A stretch of 43,650 nt of DNA. Origin: an uncultured cyanobacterium (GTDB taxonomy: Bacteria > Cyanobacteriota > Cyanobacteriia > Cyanobacteriales > Geitlerinemataceae). The notes beneath the pieces are model-generated. The model ran no database searches and was not told the DNA's origin. It was given only the letters and a program-made list of their open reading frames with translations. The stretch is from the NCBI GenBank assembly GCA_937899645.1, contig CALCCD010000088.1:1-43650 (forward strand), read 5' to 3'. Made by a program: the position numbers and the translations under genes. This document shows, in pieces, positions 1 to 8,794 of this stretch (within the stretch, counting starts at the first letter, position 1; each line of letters begins with the position of its first letter).

Positions 1-133
1 GGGTTCCGGCTCGGGTTCGGGTTCCGGCTCGGGTTCTGGCTCCGGCTCGGGTTCGGGTTCCGGCTCGGGTTCCGGCTCTGGCTCGGGTTCGGGTTACGGT
101 TCCGGTTCCGGCTCGGGTTCCGGCTCGGGCTCC
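1..133 (-). repeat. Pro-Glu coding repeat, CC(C/G)GA(A/G) hexamers
   Basis: On the minus strand a run of alternating Pro and Glu codons (CCC/CCG/CCA with GAA/GAG) extends from about position 129 to the left window edge in one frame. The hexamers are grouped into longer 12-18 bp near-identical units, so the tract is prone to slippage. One codon, at 94-96, is TAA instead of GAA. Confidence 0.9.
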
Positions 134-3100
134 GGAGTGGGGTTGTTGATCTGAATCGTATCGAGGATCAGGGGTTCGGTGACGATCGTGCCGACGGGTA
201 GGGTATTGGTTCCCGTCGTCAGCGCGCCGACCGTGCCGTTATCGTCCGCCAGGCTGCCGACAGAAAATGGCGTTCCGGCGGTAATCGCCGAGTTTTGGAT
301 GCGAATCGAGCCCGGTCCCGTGCCGCCTGCCGCGCCGATGCTGGCCACGAGACCGTTGCGATCGGTAAAGCTTCCGAACAGCTCCAGGGTGGCCGAGTCG
401 ATCGTGACGCTGCCGCCGGTTCCGCCGCCCTGGACGTCGATCGAGGCGATTTCGATCGACGACTGGCTTGACAAGCTCACGCTGCCGCCGTTGCCGGTGT
501 TGCCGCTCGCGGAAACCTGCTGGCTTTCGATCGCCCCGACGCTAGAAATTGCGATCGAGCCGCCACTGTTGACGCCGGTCGCCAGCAGGTTATCGAGTAG
601 CTCTACCCCGAAGCTGACGTTTATCGCCACCGAGCCGCCGCTGCCGCTGTTCGTGGCGCGGGCGTCGAGCGTCGTCCCCGTAAAGCCACCGAGATTTGAG
701 GAAATGGCGATCGAGCCACCGCCTGTCGTTCCCGTCACGTCGATCGACTCGATTTCGATATTTTCCGAGGCGCTGACCGTCACGCTGCCGCCCGTGCCGT
801 TGACACCGCGCGCGTCGATTTGAAACGGGCCCGCTCCGGTGACGCTCGGCTCTAGATCGCCGGAGTTTAGGTTCACCGCCACGCTGCCGCCGCTGATACC
901 CGAAGCGCGCAGCTCGCCGAAGCGGATCGGTGCGGTCGCGTCGCTAAAGCCGATCGCGAGACTGATGCTGCCGCCCGTGCCGCTGGCGGAGGTGGCGTCG
1001 AGCAGAAACGCGCCGAGGTCGAGGCCGCGCCCGCTCTGCACGACGATCGAGCCGCCCTGCTGGCTGCCGCTGACCCGGACGAGCGGCGTGGTGGCATTGC
1101 CGACGGTGGTGGTGGAAATTGTTTCGGTGGCCGTTAGTGAAACCGCACCGCCCGTGCCTTGGGTGCTGTTAGCGTTTAGCACCGGCGGCGGGCCGGAGGT
1201 ATCGAAGTTAATCTCGCCAGCGCTCAGGGTAATATTTCCGGCGGCGGTGAGGCCCTGGGTGACGATCTGTGGCACGGTCAGGGTGTCGGTCAGGGCGATC
1301 GTCACGTTGCCGCCCGTCCCGGCGCTCGACTCCGCCAGGATTGCCGCCTCGCCCTCATCGGTCACAAAACTAAGCGCGCCACTGCCGGAAGTTAGGGACA
1401 CGTCTCCGGCCTGGGTCTGGCCGCGCGTATCGAGCTGGCCGAGGTTATTGAGATCGTTGTTGGCGCTCAGGGTGATATTTCCGCCCGTGCCGCTGGTGAG
1501 GCTGGTGTTGACGCCGTCGGGGATCGATAGCGCGCCGCCACTGCTGGTCACTTCGACGAGGCCGCCTGCCGTGACGATCGAGCCCAGCGTAATATCGTTC
1601 TGGGCCGAAATCAGCACCGGGCCGCCCGCCGTGGTGATTTCGCCGATCGTAATGCCGTCGATATTGCTCGTAGACGGGGCGGAGAAGCCGAACGAGGCGA
1701 GGGCAACTGGATCGGCGTCACCAGATAGGCTGGTTTGAGCGCGTAGGATCAGCGTCGGCTGCGAAGAGAGCAGCGCTGCGTCCGGGTCGGTGTCGCCTGC
1801 TAGTGCCGTGTCGGCGGTCGTAATCTCGATCTCGCTACCGACGATGCCGCCGCCCGCTTCGATTTTGAGCGACGCGCCGGAGTAAATATTGAAAAAGACA
1901 TCGCCCGAAGTGCGCAGGATCGGGTCGAAAAAGCTCACGAACTGGCCGGGATTGCCGAGGGTATCGAGAAAGGCGATCGAGCCGCCGCTATCGAAGCGAC
2001 CATCGCCGGAGATCGCGCCGTCGCTGACTAGCAGTAGATTGCCGCCTGTCTGAAAGGCCGGTTCGACAAAGTTCAGCGTGTAAATATCGACCAGCAGGTC
2101 GCCTCGAACGATCGCGTCGCTCCCGGCGTTGAGGCGGAAAGGCGTTGCCGCTTCATCGCGGATCGTGACGGTCTCGCGGGCCTGGAGCTGGGCGGTTTCT
2201 TCAGCGACGATCGCGCTGCTAACGGCGATCGAGTCGCGCACGGCATCGAGCTGCACGTCGCGCCCCGCGATCGCCGCATCGATCGCGGCCACGTCACCCG
2301 ACCCAACGACGATCGTCTCAGCTCCGTTCGGCGTCGAATCGAGCGTCAGGCTCACCGTACCGTCTGGTGCAACGCTCAGGCGATCGGCGCTGGCGATCGT
2401 CGTTGCGGCCAACAGTTCGGCTAGAGAACTGGGCTCGATCGCGCCTGATGTTTCTAGATCTTCTTCAGCGAGCGGCTCGAACTCCAGCCCGAGAATCTGG
2501 CCGGGAACTTCCAAGCGCACCCAGCTCGAGCCGGGGACGGCCACGAGTCGCACGTCCGTTTCTGCTTCGATTTGCCCTGCGTTTAGCACCGTGCCGCCGA
2601 ACAGCCCGACGGCCTCGGCCCGGAGCGTCCCGAAGTTGGCGATCGCGGCGGGCGCGCCAAACCCAAAACTCGTCGGCGCGCCCGTCAGTGCGGAATAATC
2701 GTTTGCTCCCAGCAGATCCAGCTCGCCACCGCCGAAACCGACCCGCTCGGCGCTCGTCGCCCAAAACGCCCCCGGCACGTCCAAACTGGCAGTTTCACCA
2801 AAGATAATCCCCGCCGGATTGAGCAGATACAAATCCGCCGCAGACCCGGTGACGCGCAGCAGGCCGTCGATCGCCGAGGGCGAACCGCCGCTAACCGTCG
2901 AGAGGATGCGATCGATCGCGTCCGGTGCGAAGAAGCTGGCGCTCTGGCCCGCACCGAGCCCGAAGCTTTCAAAATCGTGAAACAGGTTGGTTCCGTCGCC
3001 CGAGGTGCTGCCACCGGTAATCTCAAAATTCTCGGCAGCGGCGTCCGGCGAAACCTGCGTGGCGTCGGAGCTGGGGACGATCTGCGCGTAACCGGCAGCC

Positions 3101-3219
3101 GGAAATGCCGAAATCGCCAGCGCCAGCCGGACGGCAGCCTTCGCGACTTCCGCAAGCGAAGGGACGGAGCGCGAACGGTCGCGGCGGCACGCGGAACTGA
3201 ACCCTCGGCCTCGATTCAT
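94..3219 (-). CDS. Two-partner-secretion exoprotein (filamentous haemagglutinin N-terminal domain), C-terminus cut in a Pro-Glu repeat
   Basis: A 1041-residue exported protein. I chose the ATG at 3219 because GAGGAA sits just upstream and a long signal peptide follows at once (Arg-rich start, hydrophobic core, cleavage near AGYA-Q, residue 45). An ATG-less upstream extension to 3279 looks non-coding. Residues of about 50-280 form the TPS/FHA secretion domain, with the NLFHDFESF and YLLNPAGIIFG motifs. Such proteins cross the outer membrane through a TpsB/Omp85-type pore and fold as a beta-helix. The rest is made of repeated Gly/Ser/Thr beta-strand segments of the GTGGSVxI type. The C-terminus is a Pro-Glu repeat that ends at a TAA (94-96), but the same frame carries 31 more P/E codons to the window edge. 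In other cyanobacterial proteins such a linker often leads to a further domain, so this gene may be truncated or the stop may be an error. No TpsB partner is visible here. Confidence 0.85.
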   Translation of the reverse strand: MNRGRGFSSACRRDRSRSVPSLAEVAKAAVRLALAISAFPAAGYAQIVPSSDATQVSPDAAAENFEITGGSTSGDGTNLFHDFESFGLGAGQSASFFAPDAIDRILSTVSGGSPSAIDGLLRVTGSAADLYLLNPAGIIFGETASLDVPGAFWATSAERVGFGGGELDLLGANDYSALTGAPTSFGFGAPAAIANFGTLRAEAVGLFGGTVLNAGQIEAETDVRLVAVPGSSWVRLEVPGQILGLEFEPLAEEDLETSGAIEPSSLAELLAATTIASADRLSVAPDGTVSLTLDSTPNGAETIVVGSGDVAAIDAAIAGRDVQLDAVRDSIAVSSAIVAEETAQLQARETVTIRDEAATPFRLNAGSDAIVRGDLLVDIYTLNFVEPAFQTGGNLLLVSDGAISGDGRFDSGGSIAFLDTLGNPGQFVSFFDPILRTSGDVFFNIYSGASLKIEAGGGIVGSEIEITTADTALAGDTDPDAALLSSQPTLILRAQTSLSGDADPVALASFGFSAPSTSNIDGITIGEITTAGGPVLISAQNDITLGSIVTAGGLVEVTSSGGALSIPDGVNTSLTSGTGGNITLSANNDLNNLGQLDTRGQTQAGDVSLTSGSGALSFVTDEGEAAILAESSAGTGGNVTIALTDTLTVPQIVTQGLTAAGNITLSAGEINFDTSGPPPVLNANSTQGTGGAVSLTATETISTTTVGNATTPLVRVSGSQQGGSIVVQSGRGLDLGAFLLDATSASGTGGSISLAIGFSDATAPIRFGELRASGISGGSVAVNLNSGDLEPSVTGAGPFQIDARGVNGTGGSVTVSASENIEIESIDVTGTTGGGSIAISSNLGGFTGTTLDARATNSGSGGSVAINVSFGVELLDNLLATGVNSGGSIAISSVGAIESQQVSASGNTGNGGSVSLSSQSSIEIASIDVQGGGTGGSVTIDSATLELFGSFTDRNGLVASIGAAGGTGPGSIRIQNSAITAGTPFSVGSLADDNGTVGALTTGTNTLPVGTIVTEPLILDTIQINNPTPEPEPEPEPEPEP

Positions 3220-3301
3220 TGTGATTTCCTCGATCGGCACAACTCGCGATCGCTGGGGGCGATCGGTGACGCACCTCAATGCTACCCGGCGCGAGCCGAG
3301 C

Positions 3302-3841
3302 TTAGGAACTTTGCTCGAAGTTCGGAGCGTAATCTTCCAGCAGTAGGCTGATCTGCGACAGCACTTCCGTCGGCTTGATTGCTGCCAGGGCCTGACGCTC
3401 GGGGTAGAACTCGGGCTTCTCGACGTTTTTGTCGATCGCGTCGCTCACCTGCTTGGCGATTAGATCGGAGAGCTGCTCGCGGGCGCGCGATCGCTGGAAG
3501 TTCGCCCCCTCTTCGGTGGTGGCGTACAGCGGCGGCAATCGGTTGAGCGCGTAGGCCGCAATATCGCCCACGTCGAGGGTTTTCTCCGTTGTGGCCTCGA
3601 TCTCAGCCACCTTGGTGATCGCCTCCGAGAGAACGAGCTCTTCCATCACGTTGATGAACTGCTTGCGCGGCAACACGACCACATCGCCGGTGAGCAGCGC
3701 ACCCATCAACCGATCGAGCGCCATATATTCTTCGATCGAGAGTTCCGATGCCGTGTTGCAAATGCGGCCGACCTCGGCCTCCATCACGGGAGTCAGGTAG
3801 CCATCTGACAGGGCCTGCTCGACAATTTTGACGATGCTCAT
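3302..3841 (-). CDS. comFB: ComFB family protein (late competence development, c-di-GMP receptor family)
   Basis: A 179-residue soluble protein with the ComFB pattern: N-terminal MSIVKIVEQALSDGYLTP, a central helical region with VVLPRKQFINVMEELVLSEAI, and ALNRLPPLYATTEEGANFQR. This last segment is the Pro-Pro-x-Tyr region typical of the family. The start at 3841 fits the family N-terminus; the 40 residues upstream in frame are Arg-rich and unlike the family. No strong ribosome binding site is visible. Cyanobacterial ComFB proteins have been shown to bind cyclic di-nucleotides, notably c-di-GMP, and to affect cell size or motility; this is family knowledge. It lies 82 bases upstream of the secreted exoprotein on the same strand, so co-transcription is possible but unproven. 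Confidence 0.85.
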   Translation of the reverse strand: MSIVKIVEQALSDGYLTPVMEAEVGRICNTASELSIEEYMALDRLMGALLTGDVVVLPRKQFINVMEELVLSEAITKVAEIEATTEKTLDVGDIAAYALNRLPPLYATTEEGANFQRSRAREQLSDLIAKQVSDAIDKNVEKPEFYPERQALAAIKPTEVLSQISLLLEDYAPNFEQSS

Positions 3842-4123
3842 GGGTTTTTGTATTAAACAGTGCGGCGAAGAATCTCGTCGTGAATCCTTAATGGTGGCGT
3901 AAGTGCTCGAGTCGAGCGCTCGGCGGCGTCGCGATCGCCATTTCGGGTCGATCGAGGCCATTCGAGCTTAAAACCAGGCGAATTGCAGCGCTTGCGACGT
4001 GCCTTCGCACGCGCGCGGCGAATCACGGCATTGGCCACTCAGTCGCCATTCAATCCCTCGGACTGCATTTCCGTAAGGTCTCTGGATTCTCAACAATAAC
4101 GCAACCGAGCGCGACACCCTGGC

Positions 4124-5083
4124 TTATTTTATCCCCTGTCTTTGCCAATCCGCCGGATCGACCGCTTCGCCGTGGACGAAGAAGCCCCAGTGCAGGTGTG
4201 GCCCGGTGGAAATGCCCGTGGAGCCGATCGCGCCGATGGTCTCGCCCGCCTGCACGCGATCGCCTTCGCTGACGTAAATCTCGCTCAGGTGCAGATAGGT
4301 GGTCGTGACGCCCTGTCCGTGGTTGAGGCCGATCGTGTTGCCGTGGATCTCGAAGCCGTTCGACTCGTAGTCCACCAGCCCGACGATGCCGTCCGCCGCC
4401 GCGTAGACCGGCGCGCCCATCCCGGCGGCATAGTCGAGGCCGCGATGGTAGTAGTTCGCCGCCCACTCGCCGTTGTAGTAGCGCCGTACGCCAAAGGGCG
4501 TCGAGATCCAGCCGTCGCTCGGGTCGATAAACGCGCCCGTCCAGAGGCGATCGGGCGTCACTTCAGCGCGGAAGGCGTCCATGCGATCGAACTCGTAGTC
4601 GGTTCCCTGGAGGGCGTTGACGGCGGGCGGCAGCCAGATGCTCTGCACTGGAAAGTCGCGCGCGGCCACGTTGACGCTGAGGCTGGCGCGATCGCCGCTA
4701 TCGATCACTTCGATCGTCCGCGCACCCGAGGCTTGTAGTGGCGTCGTCGGAATAAAGGCACGGTAGCGATCGGGACCGACGGGGAAGCTCGGGAAGTCGC
4801 GATCGCCTACGGTCACGGTCGGAGCCGTGCCGTCATCGGAGACGATCGACAGCGTAATCGTGTCGCCGAGGCGCGGTGCATTGGGCGACACGCTCACGTC
4901 GAGCGCATCGGCGGGGAGGGCCGTGAAGGTCGCGATTGGTATGGCGACCGGAGCGGCGATCGACAGCAGCGATCGAGCGCGATCGGCAAGGGTAAAAGAC
5001 AAGAGCAAAGCAGGCGCAACGCCTGAACGAAGCGTAATGAAGTCGGGAGTATCTGCCAGAAATAAAGTCTTTCGCGTCAGCAT
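4124..5083 (-). CDS. Exported M23 (LytM-type) metallo-endopeptidase
   Basis: A 319-residue protein with a hydrophobic export segment ending near ALPADA (about residue 60), a beta-sandwich middle region and a C-terminal M23 peptidase domain. The zinc and catalytic signature is visible: HRGLDYAAG (first His and Asp), TYLHLSE, and GPHLHWGF (HxH). These enzymes cut peptide cross-links in peptidoglycan. The end, VDPADW, matches the usual M23 C-terminus. A GGAG lies about 16 bases before the ATG at 5083, rather far for a good site, so an internal start is possible. It follows hfq on the same strand by 93 bases. A second M23 enzyme occurs at 20788-21687, but that one has a coiled-coil and bactofilin partner and probably a different role. 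Confidence 0.9.
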   Translation of the reverse strand: MLTRKTLFLADTPDFITLRSGVAPALLLSFTLADRARSLLSIAAPVAIPIATFTALPADALDVSVSPNAPRLGDTITLSIVSDDGTAPTVTVGDRDFPSFPVGPDRYRAFIPTTPLQASGARTIEVIDSGDRASLSVNVAARDFPVQSIWLPPAVNALQGTDYEFDRMDAFRAEVTPDRLWTGAFIDPSDGWISTPFGVRRYYNGEWAANYYHRGLDYAAGMGAPVYAAADGIVGLVDYESNGFEIHGNTIGLNHGQGVTTTYLHLSEIYVSEGDRVQAGETIGAIGSTGISTGPHLHWGFFVHGEAVDPADWQRQGIK

Positions 5084-5176
5084 GTCAGAAGTCCGCTCTC
5101 TCCAAAAAGTCAGACCTCTTCTCGCGTCCCCCGTGAGGATCTCTATACGCTGGCGACATGCTGGCCGCCTGAAAGT

Positions 5177-5389
5177 TTACTGCGGCGCGATCGTCGCAAC
5201 AGAATCGCGATTGACCAGCGTTTGCTTCTCCGCCGCATCGGCAACGCAGAAAAAGTACGGATCGAGCCAAGCCAGCCGACCCGCCAGAGTCGAACCATCG
5301 TTGAGGCGCACCTCGATCGCGCTCTTCTCCTTAATAAACCCCTGAAAAATGCGGGTGCTCGGCAAGCTGGTATCCAGTTCGACGCTCAT
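5177..5389 (-). CDS. hfq: Cyanobacterial Hfq-like RNA-chaperone-fold protein
   Basis: A 70-residue Sm-fold protein. The pattern LDTSLPSTRIFQGFIKEK, followed by a strand-turn-strand core (LAGRLAWLDPYFFCVAD) and TLVNRDSVATI, is that of cyanobacterial Hfq. The start is the ATG at 5389, because AAAAAGG lies about ten bases upstream; an in-frame TTG two codons earlier is less likely. Cyanobacterial Hfq is divergent and, in Synechocystis, is known to affect type IV pilus motility through the pilus ATPase rather than mainly to bind sRNAs. The gene is divergent from dapF, with 231 bases between the two starts. Confidence 0.9.
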   Translation of the reverse strand: MSVELDTSLPSTRIFQGFIKEKSAIEVRLNDGSTLAGRLAWLDPYFFCVADAAEKQTLVNRDSVATIAPQ

Positions 5390-5460
5390 GCGCAATTACC
5401 TTTTTTCTAATACCTGTTGTCTGACTTTCGATCGCCGGACGGTTCTGACCGACAATAGAG

Positions 5461-5477
5461 GCCGGTGGCGAACCGGC
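5461..5477. promoter_or_regulatory. Short inverted repeat between hfq and dapF
   Basis: GCCGGT (5461-5466) and ACCGGC (5472-5477) form a perfect 6-bp inverted repeat with a 5-base loop in the divergent hfq-dapF spacer. It could be a leader hairpin or an operator. No U-run follows, so it is not an intrinsic terminator. Confidence 0.3.
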
Positions 5478-5620
5478 TCGACCGTACTGCCACGATAGCG
5501 TTAAATCAAAGCCAGTTCTGCCGCGCGTCGGTGCGTCCGATTCGATCGGCCGATCGCGCCTTCCACAGCACCGCCCTCCCCTCGCGACCTGTCTTCGCAT
5601 CCCCACCGTCCACGGAGTTT

Positions 5621-6508
5621 ATGGAAATCCAGTTCGATAAGTACCAAGGTCTTGGAAACGACTTCATTACGATCGACAACCGCGATCGCACCACACCCAG
5701 CTTGACCCCCGCCCAGGCCGCTCAGCTCTGCGATCGGCACTTCGGTATCGGCGCAGACGGCGCGATCTTCGCGCTCCCCGGCAAACCGGCAGAGTCCGGC
5801 GAATCGGGCAGCTCGGCCACGGACTACACGATGCGTATCTACAACTCCGACGGCTCCGAGCCGGAGATGTGCGGTAACGGCATCCGCTGCTTCGCCAAAT
5901 ACCTCGCCCAGCTCGACGGCATCGAAGCGCCCCACACCTATAGAATCCACACCCTCGCTGGGACGATTTCGCCAGAGCTGCGCCCAGACGGCCAGGTGCG
6001 CGTCGATATGGGCGAGCCGCGCCTGACCGCTGCCGAGATCCCAACGACACTTGCGCCGACCGACAAGCCCGCGATCGCCATGCCCCTAACAGTCGATGGC
6101 GAAGTCTACACCGTCACCACCATCAGCATGGGCAACCCCCACTGCATCACCTTCGTCGAGAACGTCGCCGACTTCCCCCTCGAAGCGATCGGGCCGAAGT
6201 TCGAGACGCACCCGGAATTCCCCAAAAAGATTAACGCCGAATTTATCGAAATCGTCCGCCCGAACTACATCAAAATGCGCGTCTGGGAGCGCGGTGCGGG
6301 CATCACCCTCGCCTGCGGGACTGGGGCCTGTGCCTCGGTCGTCGCCGGAGTCCTGAACGGTCGCTGCGAGCGCCACACCACCGTCGAGCTACCCGGCGGC
6401 CCGCTAGAGATCGAGTGGTCGGCGGAGAATAACCACATCTACATGACTGGCCCCGCCGAACTGGCCTTTCGCGGCCAGTGCGAGCTGAGCGATCCCGATT
6501 CGGCCTAA
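5621..6508 (+). CDS. dapF: Diaminopimelate epimerase
   Basis: A 295-residue DapF converting LL- to meso-diaminopimelate, for lysine and peptidoglycan synthesis. It opens with the family N-terminus ([11 protein letters not shown]). It carries both catalytic cysteines: Cys84 in [16 protein letters not shown] and Cys232 in [10 protein letters not shown]. The start at 5621 is preceded by ACGGAGTTT and matches the family N-terminus. The 52 codons upstream in frame are not conserved-looking. The spacing between motifs and the total length are normal. Confidence 0.97.
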   Translation: MEIQFDKYQGLGNDFITIDNRDRTTPSLTPAQAAQLCDRHFGIGADGAIFALPGKPAESGESGSSATDYTMRIYNSDGSEPEMCGNGIRCFAKYLAQLDGIEAPHTYRIHTLAGTISPELRPDGQVRVDMGEPRLTAAEIPTTLAPTDKPAIAMPLTVDGEVYTVTTISMGNPHCITFVENVADFPLEAIGPKFETHPEFPKKINAEFIEIVRPNYIKMRVWERGAGITLACGTGACASVVAGVLNGRCERHTTVELPGGPLEIEWSAENNHIYMTGPAELAFRGQCELSDPDSA

Positions 6509-6614
6509 TTGCGGCCTCAGACCGATTAGGATAAAGGCGGCTCGGCGCAACCCACCAGCCACGCACGACAATCACAAGACCACGCACAATGCACTCAGAC
6601 GGAGAGCCAAGCTG

Positions 6615-7757
6615 ATGAGCGGCGGCATATACCTCATTCAAGACGACGATCGGCTAATCGAGATGAGCGAGCAAGCCTATCCTTCGGAGGAACAGCTCCA
6701 AGAATTACTAGAGCAGTCGCCCCATCTCCTGGCGGGCGAGCAAATCGACGGGTCGATCCCGCGTCAGTGGTTGCTCGTCAACCGCGAAGCCAGCGGAGCC
6801 AGCGAAGAAGAGGCCACGAGCCGCTGGGCGCTCGATCGCCTGTTTCTCGATCGCACGGCCATTCCTACCTTCGTGGAGGTGCGCCGCCTCAACAACCGCC
6901 GCACCCGCCAGGAATGCATCGGTCAAATGCTCGACTACGTGGCCAACGCCGAAACCTACTGGTCGATCGATACGATCGTCACCCAGTTCGAGGCCAACTG
7001 CCGCGAGCAGGGGCGCGATCCCGAGCAGGTATTTGAAGAATTCCTCGGCAGCGACGCCAGCGAAGAGGGCTTTTGGGACGGTGTGAAAACTAATCTCCAG
7101 GCCGGAAAGCTGCGCGTAATCTTCGTGGCCGACGAGATTCCGACGCCAATGCGCCGCGTCGTCGAGTTCCTCAACGAGCAGATCGATCCAGCAGAAGTTC
7201 TGGCGCTAGAGGTCAAGCAGTACGCCGACGCCGACGAGGGACTGCGGGTGCTCGCACCGCGCCTGATCGGGCAGACTGCCGGAGCCCGCCAGAAGAAAAC
7301 CAGCGCCACCCGCGAGCGACGCCGCTGGGACGAGTCGTCGTTCTTCCAGGAGTTCGAGGCGCGACGCGGCGGCGAAGAGGTCAAGGTCGCGCGGCAAATC
7401 TACGACTGGTCGAAGAGCGTGCCGATGCTCGACGTGGAGTGGGGCAAGGGCGACACCTACGGTGGCTTTACGGTGCAGCCGTCTCTAACCGGCTACGACG
7501 CGCCGCTATTTTCTGTGGGCATCTGGGGTGGGCTGGAGGTGTCATCGAGCAGCTACGCCAAGCTCCAGCCCTTCGATCGCAAGGAAAAGTGGACGGAGCT
7601 GCGCGGCAAATTCGGCTCGATCGGCCTCGCGCTGCCGACGACACCGGGCGCAACGCGCTTTCCCTATCTGCGGCTCTCGACGCTACAAGCGCGCGAAACC
7701 CTCGATCAGGTGCTACAAACCCTCGACTGGGTCATGCAGGAACTCGAGGCGGAGTGA
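6615..7757 (+). CDS. PD-(D/E)XK nuclease-like protein of unknown function
   Basis: A 380-residue cytoplasmic protein with no signal or membrane segment. Residues 71-112 (ALDRLFLD, then PTFVEVRR, then GQMLDY) resemble the nuclease core of the PD-(D/E)XK fold: acidic residues near D74/D79, the E-x-K strand at 88-90 and the Q-x-x-x-Y helix at 104-108. In place of the usual catalytic Lys there is Arg90 (E-V-R). The C-terminal half (about residues 240-380) is a separate alpha/beta region that I do not recognise. GGAGAG lies about nine bases upstream of the ATG. It stands alone between dapF and the exb genes. Function is unknown; the nuclease-fold call is by motif reading only. Confidence 0.6.
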   Translation: MSGGIYLIQDDDRLIEMSEQAYPSEEQLQELLEQSPHLLAGEQIDGSIPRQWLLVNREASGASEEEATSRWALDRLFLDRTAIPTFVEVRRLNNRRTRQECIGQMLDYVANAETYWSIDTIVTQFEANCREQGRDPEQVFEEFLGSDASEEGFWDGVKTNLQAGKLRVIFVADEIPTPMRRVVEFLNEQIDPAEVLALEVKQYADADEGLRVLAPRLIGQTAGARQKKTSATRERRRWDESSFFQEFEARRGGEEVKVARQIYDWSKSVPMLDVEWGKGDTYGGFTVQPSLTGYDAPLFSVGIWGGLEVSSSSYAKLQPFDRKEKWTELRGKFGSIGLALPTTPGATRFPYLRLSTLQARETLDQVLQTLDWVMQELEAE

Positions 7758-7818
7758 GGTCGTGCGCCGCGATCGAAGCGGCGCGAGTCCCCGTGATTAA
7801 CCACGGTTTCATCAACTA

Positions 7819-7833
7819 TTAAGCCAGGCTTAA
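7819..7833. promoter_or_regulatory. Candidate operator: perfect palindrome upstream of exbB
   Basis: TTAAGCC-A-GGCTTAA is a perfect 7-bp inverted repeat with a single central base, 71 bases before the exbB start. TTAACA at its right flank could serve as a -35 element with TATAGC (7855-7860) as -10, but the 19-base spacer is long. It does not match the Fur consensus. Confidence 0.4.
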
Positions 7834-7903
7834 CACCAATTACCCGATGATTCCTATAGCCTAAGCTGTGTTTTTAGCGCCGCCCTCATATCGGCTTCAC
7901 GCC

Positions 7904-8731
7904 ATGTTGCTCTCTCCACTCTTGGGTCAAGCTTCACCAATCGTGGAGGAAATCACCCAACAGGCCACGCCACGCATTATCGATGAATTCCTTAAGGGCG
8001 GCCCGGTCATGTGGCCGCTCTTGGGGCTGTCGATCTTTACGCTGGCGACGGCCTTCGAGCGAGGTTGGTTCTGGATTCGTCTCGTCAGCCAGGAGCAGCG
8101 CATCGTCAACGACGTGCTCGACGCCGCGCGCTACGACCTGGGTAAGGCAGAGGACATTGCGGAATACGCCCGCCACCTGGCGATCGGGCGGTTTCTGCTC
8201 GCGCCGCTTCGGCTACGCCAGCCGACGCCGGAGACCTTCCGGCTGGCGATGGAGTCGGTTGCGGACAAAGAGTTCGTCAAGATGCGTAAGGGCGACAAGC
8301 TTTTGGAGACGATTATCGCCGTTGCGCCGCTGCTGGGACTGCTCGGGACGGTAACGGGTCTGATCCGCACGTTCGGCAACCTGACGATTGGCGGCGGCGG
8401 CTCGGCAGAAGAAACGGCCAAAGCCGCCGCTGGTATCGGTGAGGCGCTGGTGACGACGGCTGCCGGGATGCTGGTGGCGATTTTGGCGCTGCTGGTGTTT
8501 CGGGTGTTCGTGACGCTGCAATCCCAGCAAATCGACTACTTTGCCGAGGTGGGCAGCGAGCTGGAGCTGATTTACCGTCAGATTTGGTACGAGCCCGGTC
8601 AGGCGATCGGGCAGCAGCTTCAGATGGTCGCCAATCGAGACGCCACCAAAACTTCTGCCGAGTCTAGCGCTTCTTCCGGCGCTCCCCCTGGTTCGACGAT
8701 CGCCCCCAGCCGCCAAATCGAAGGCTCCTAG
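7904..8731 (+). CDS. exbB: ExbB/TolQ/MotA-type proton channel protein
   Basis: A 275-residue inner-membrane protein with three transmembrane stretches: VMWPLLGLSIFTLATAF near the N-terminus, and two C-terminal segments containing IIAVAPLLGLLGTVTGLI and TTAAGMLVAILALLVF. The APLLGLLGTVTG motif is diagnostic of MotA/TolQ/ExbB proton channels. Together with ExbD it harvests the proton gradient to drive TonB. I chose the ATG at 7904; an in-frame GTG at 7868 lengthens it by 12 residues, and neither start has a clear ribosome binding site. Two exbD genes follow on the same strand. Confidence 0.93.
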   Translation: MLLSPLLGQASPIVEEITQQATPRIIDEFLKGGPVMWPLLGLSIFTLATAFERGWFWIRLVSQEQRIVNDVLDAARYDLGKAEDIAEYARHLAIGRFLLAPLRLRQPTPETFRLAMESVADKEFVKMRKGDKLLETIIAVAPLLGLLGTVTGLIRTFGNLTIGGGGSAEETAKAAAGIGEALVTTAAGMLVAILALLVFRVFVTLQSQQIDYFAEVGSELELIYRQIWYEPGQAIGQQLQMVANRDATKTSAESSASSGAPPGSTIAPSRQIEGS

Positions 8732-8794
8732 CCGTTCGGTCGAGCGGATATTCCGCCGCTCGATATTTGCGTTAATTCTCGTCGAGGTTCGACC

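Noticed and set aside
94-133. PEP-CTERM sorting signal at the exoprotein C-terminus
   Set aside because: The PEPEP run is a repeat without the following transmembrane helix and basic tail required for an exosortase substrate.
179-1738. Long plus-strand open frames opposite the exoprotein gene
   Set aside because: They are antisense shadows of a repetitive GC-rich gene; translations are Pro/Ser/Ala-rich with no domain or start signal.
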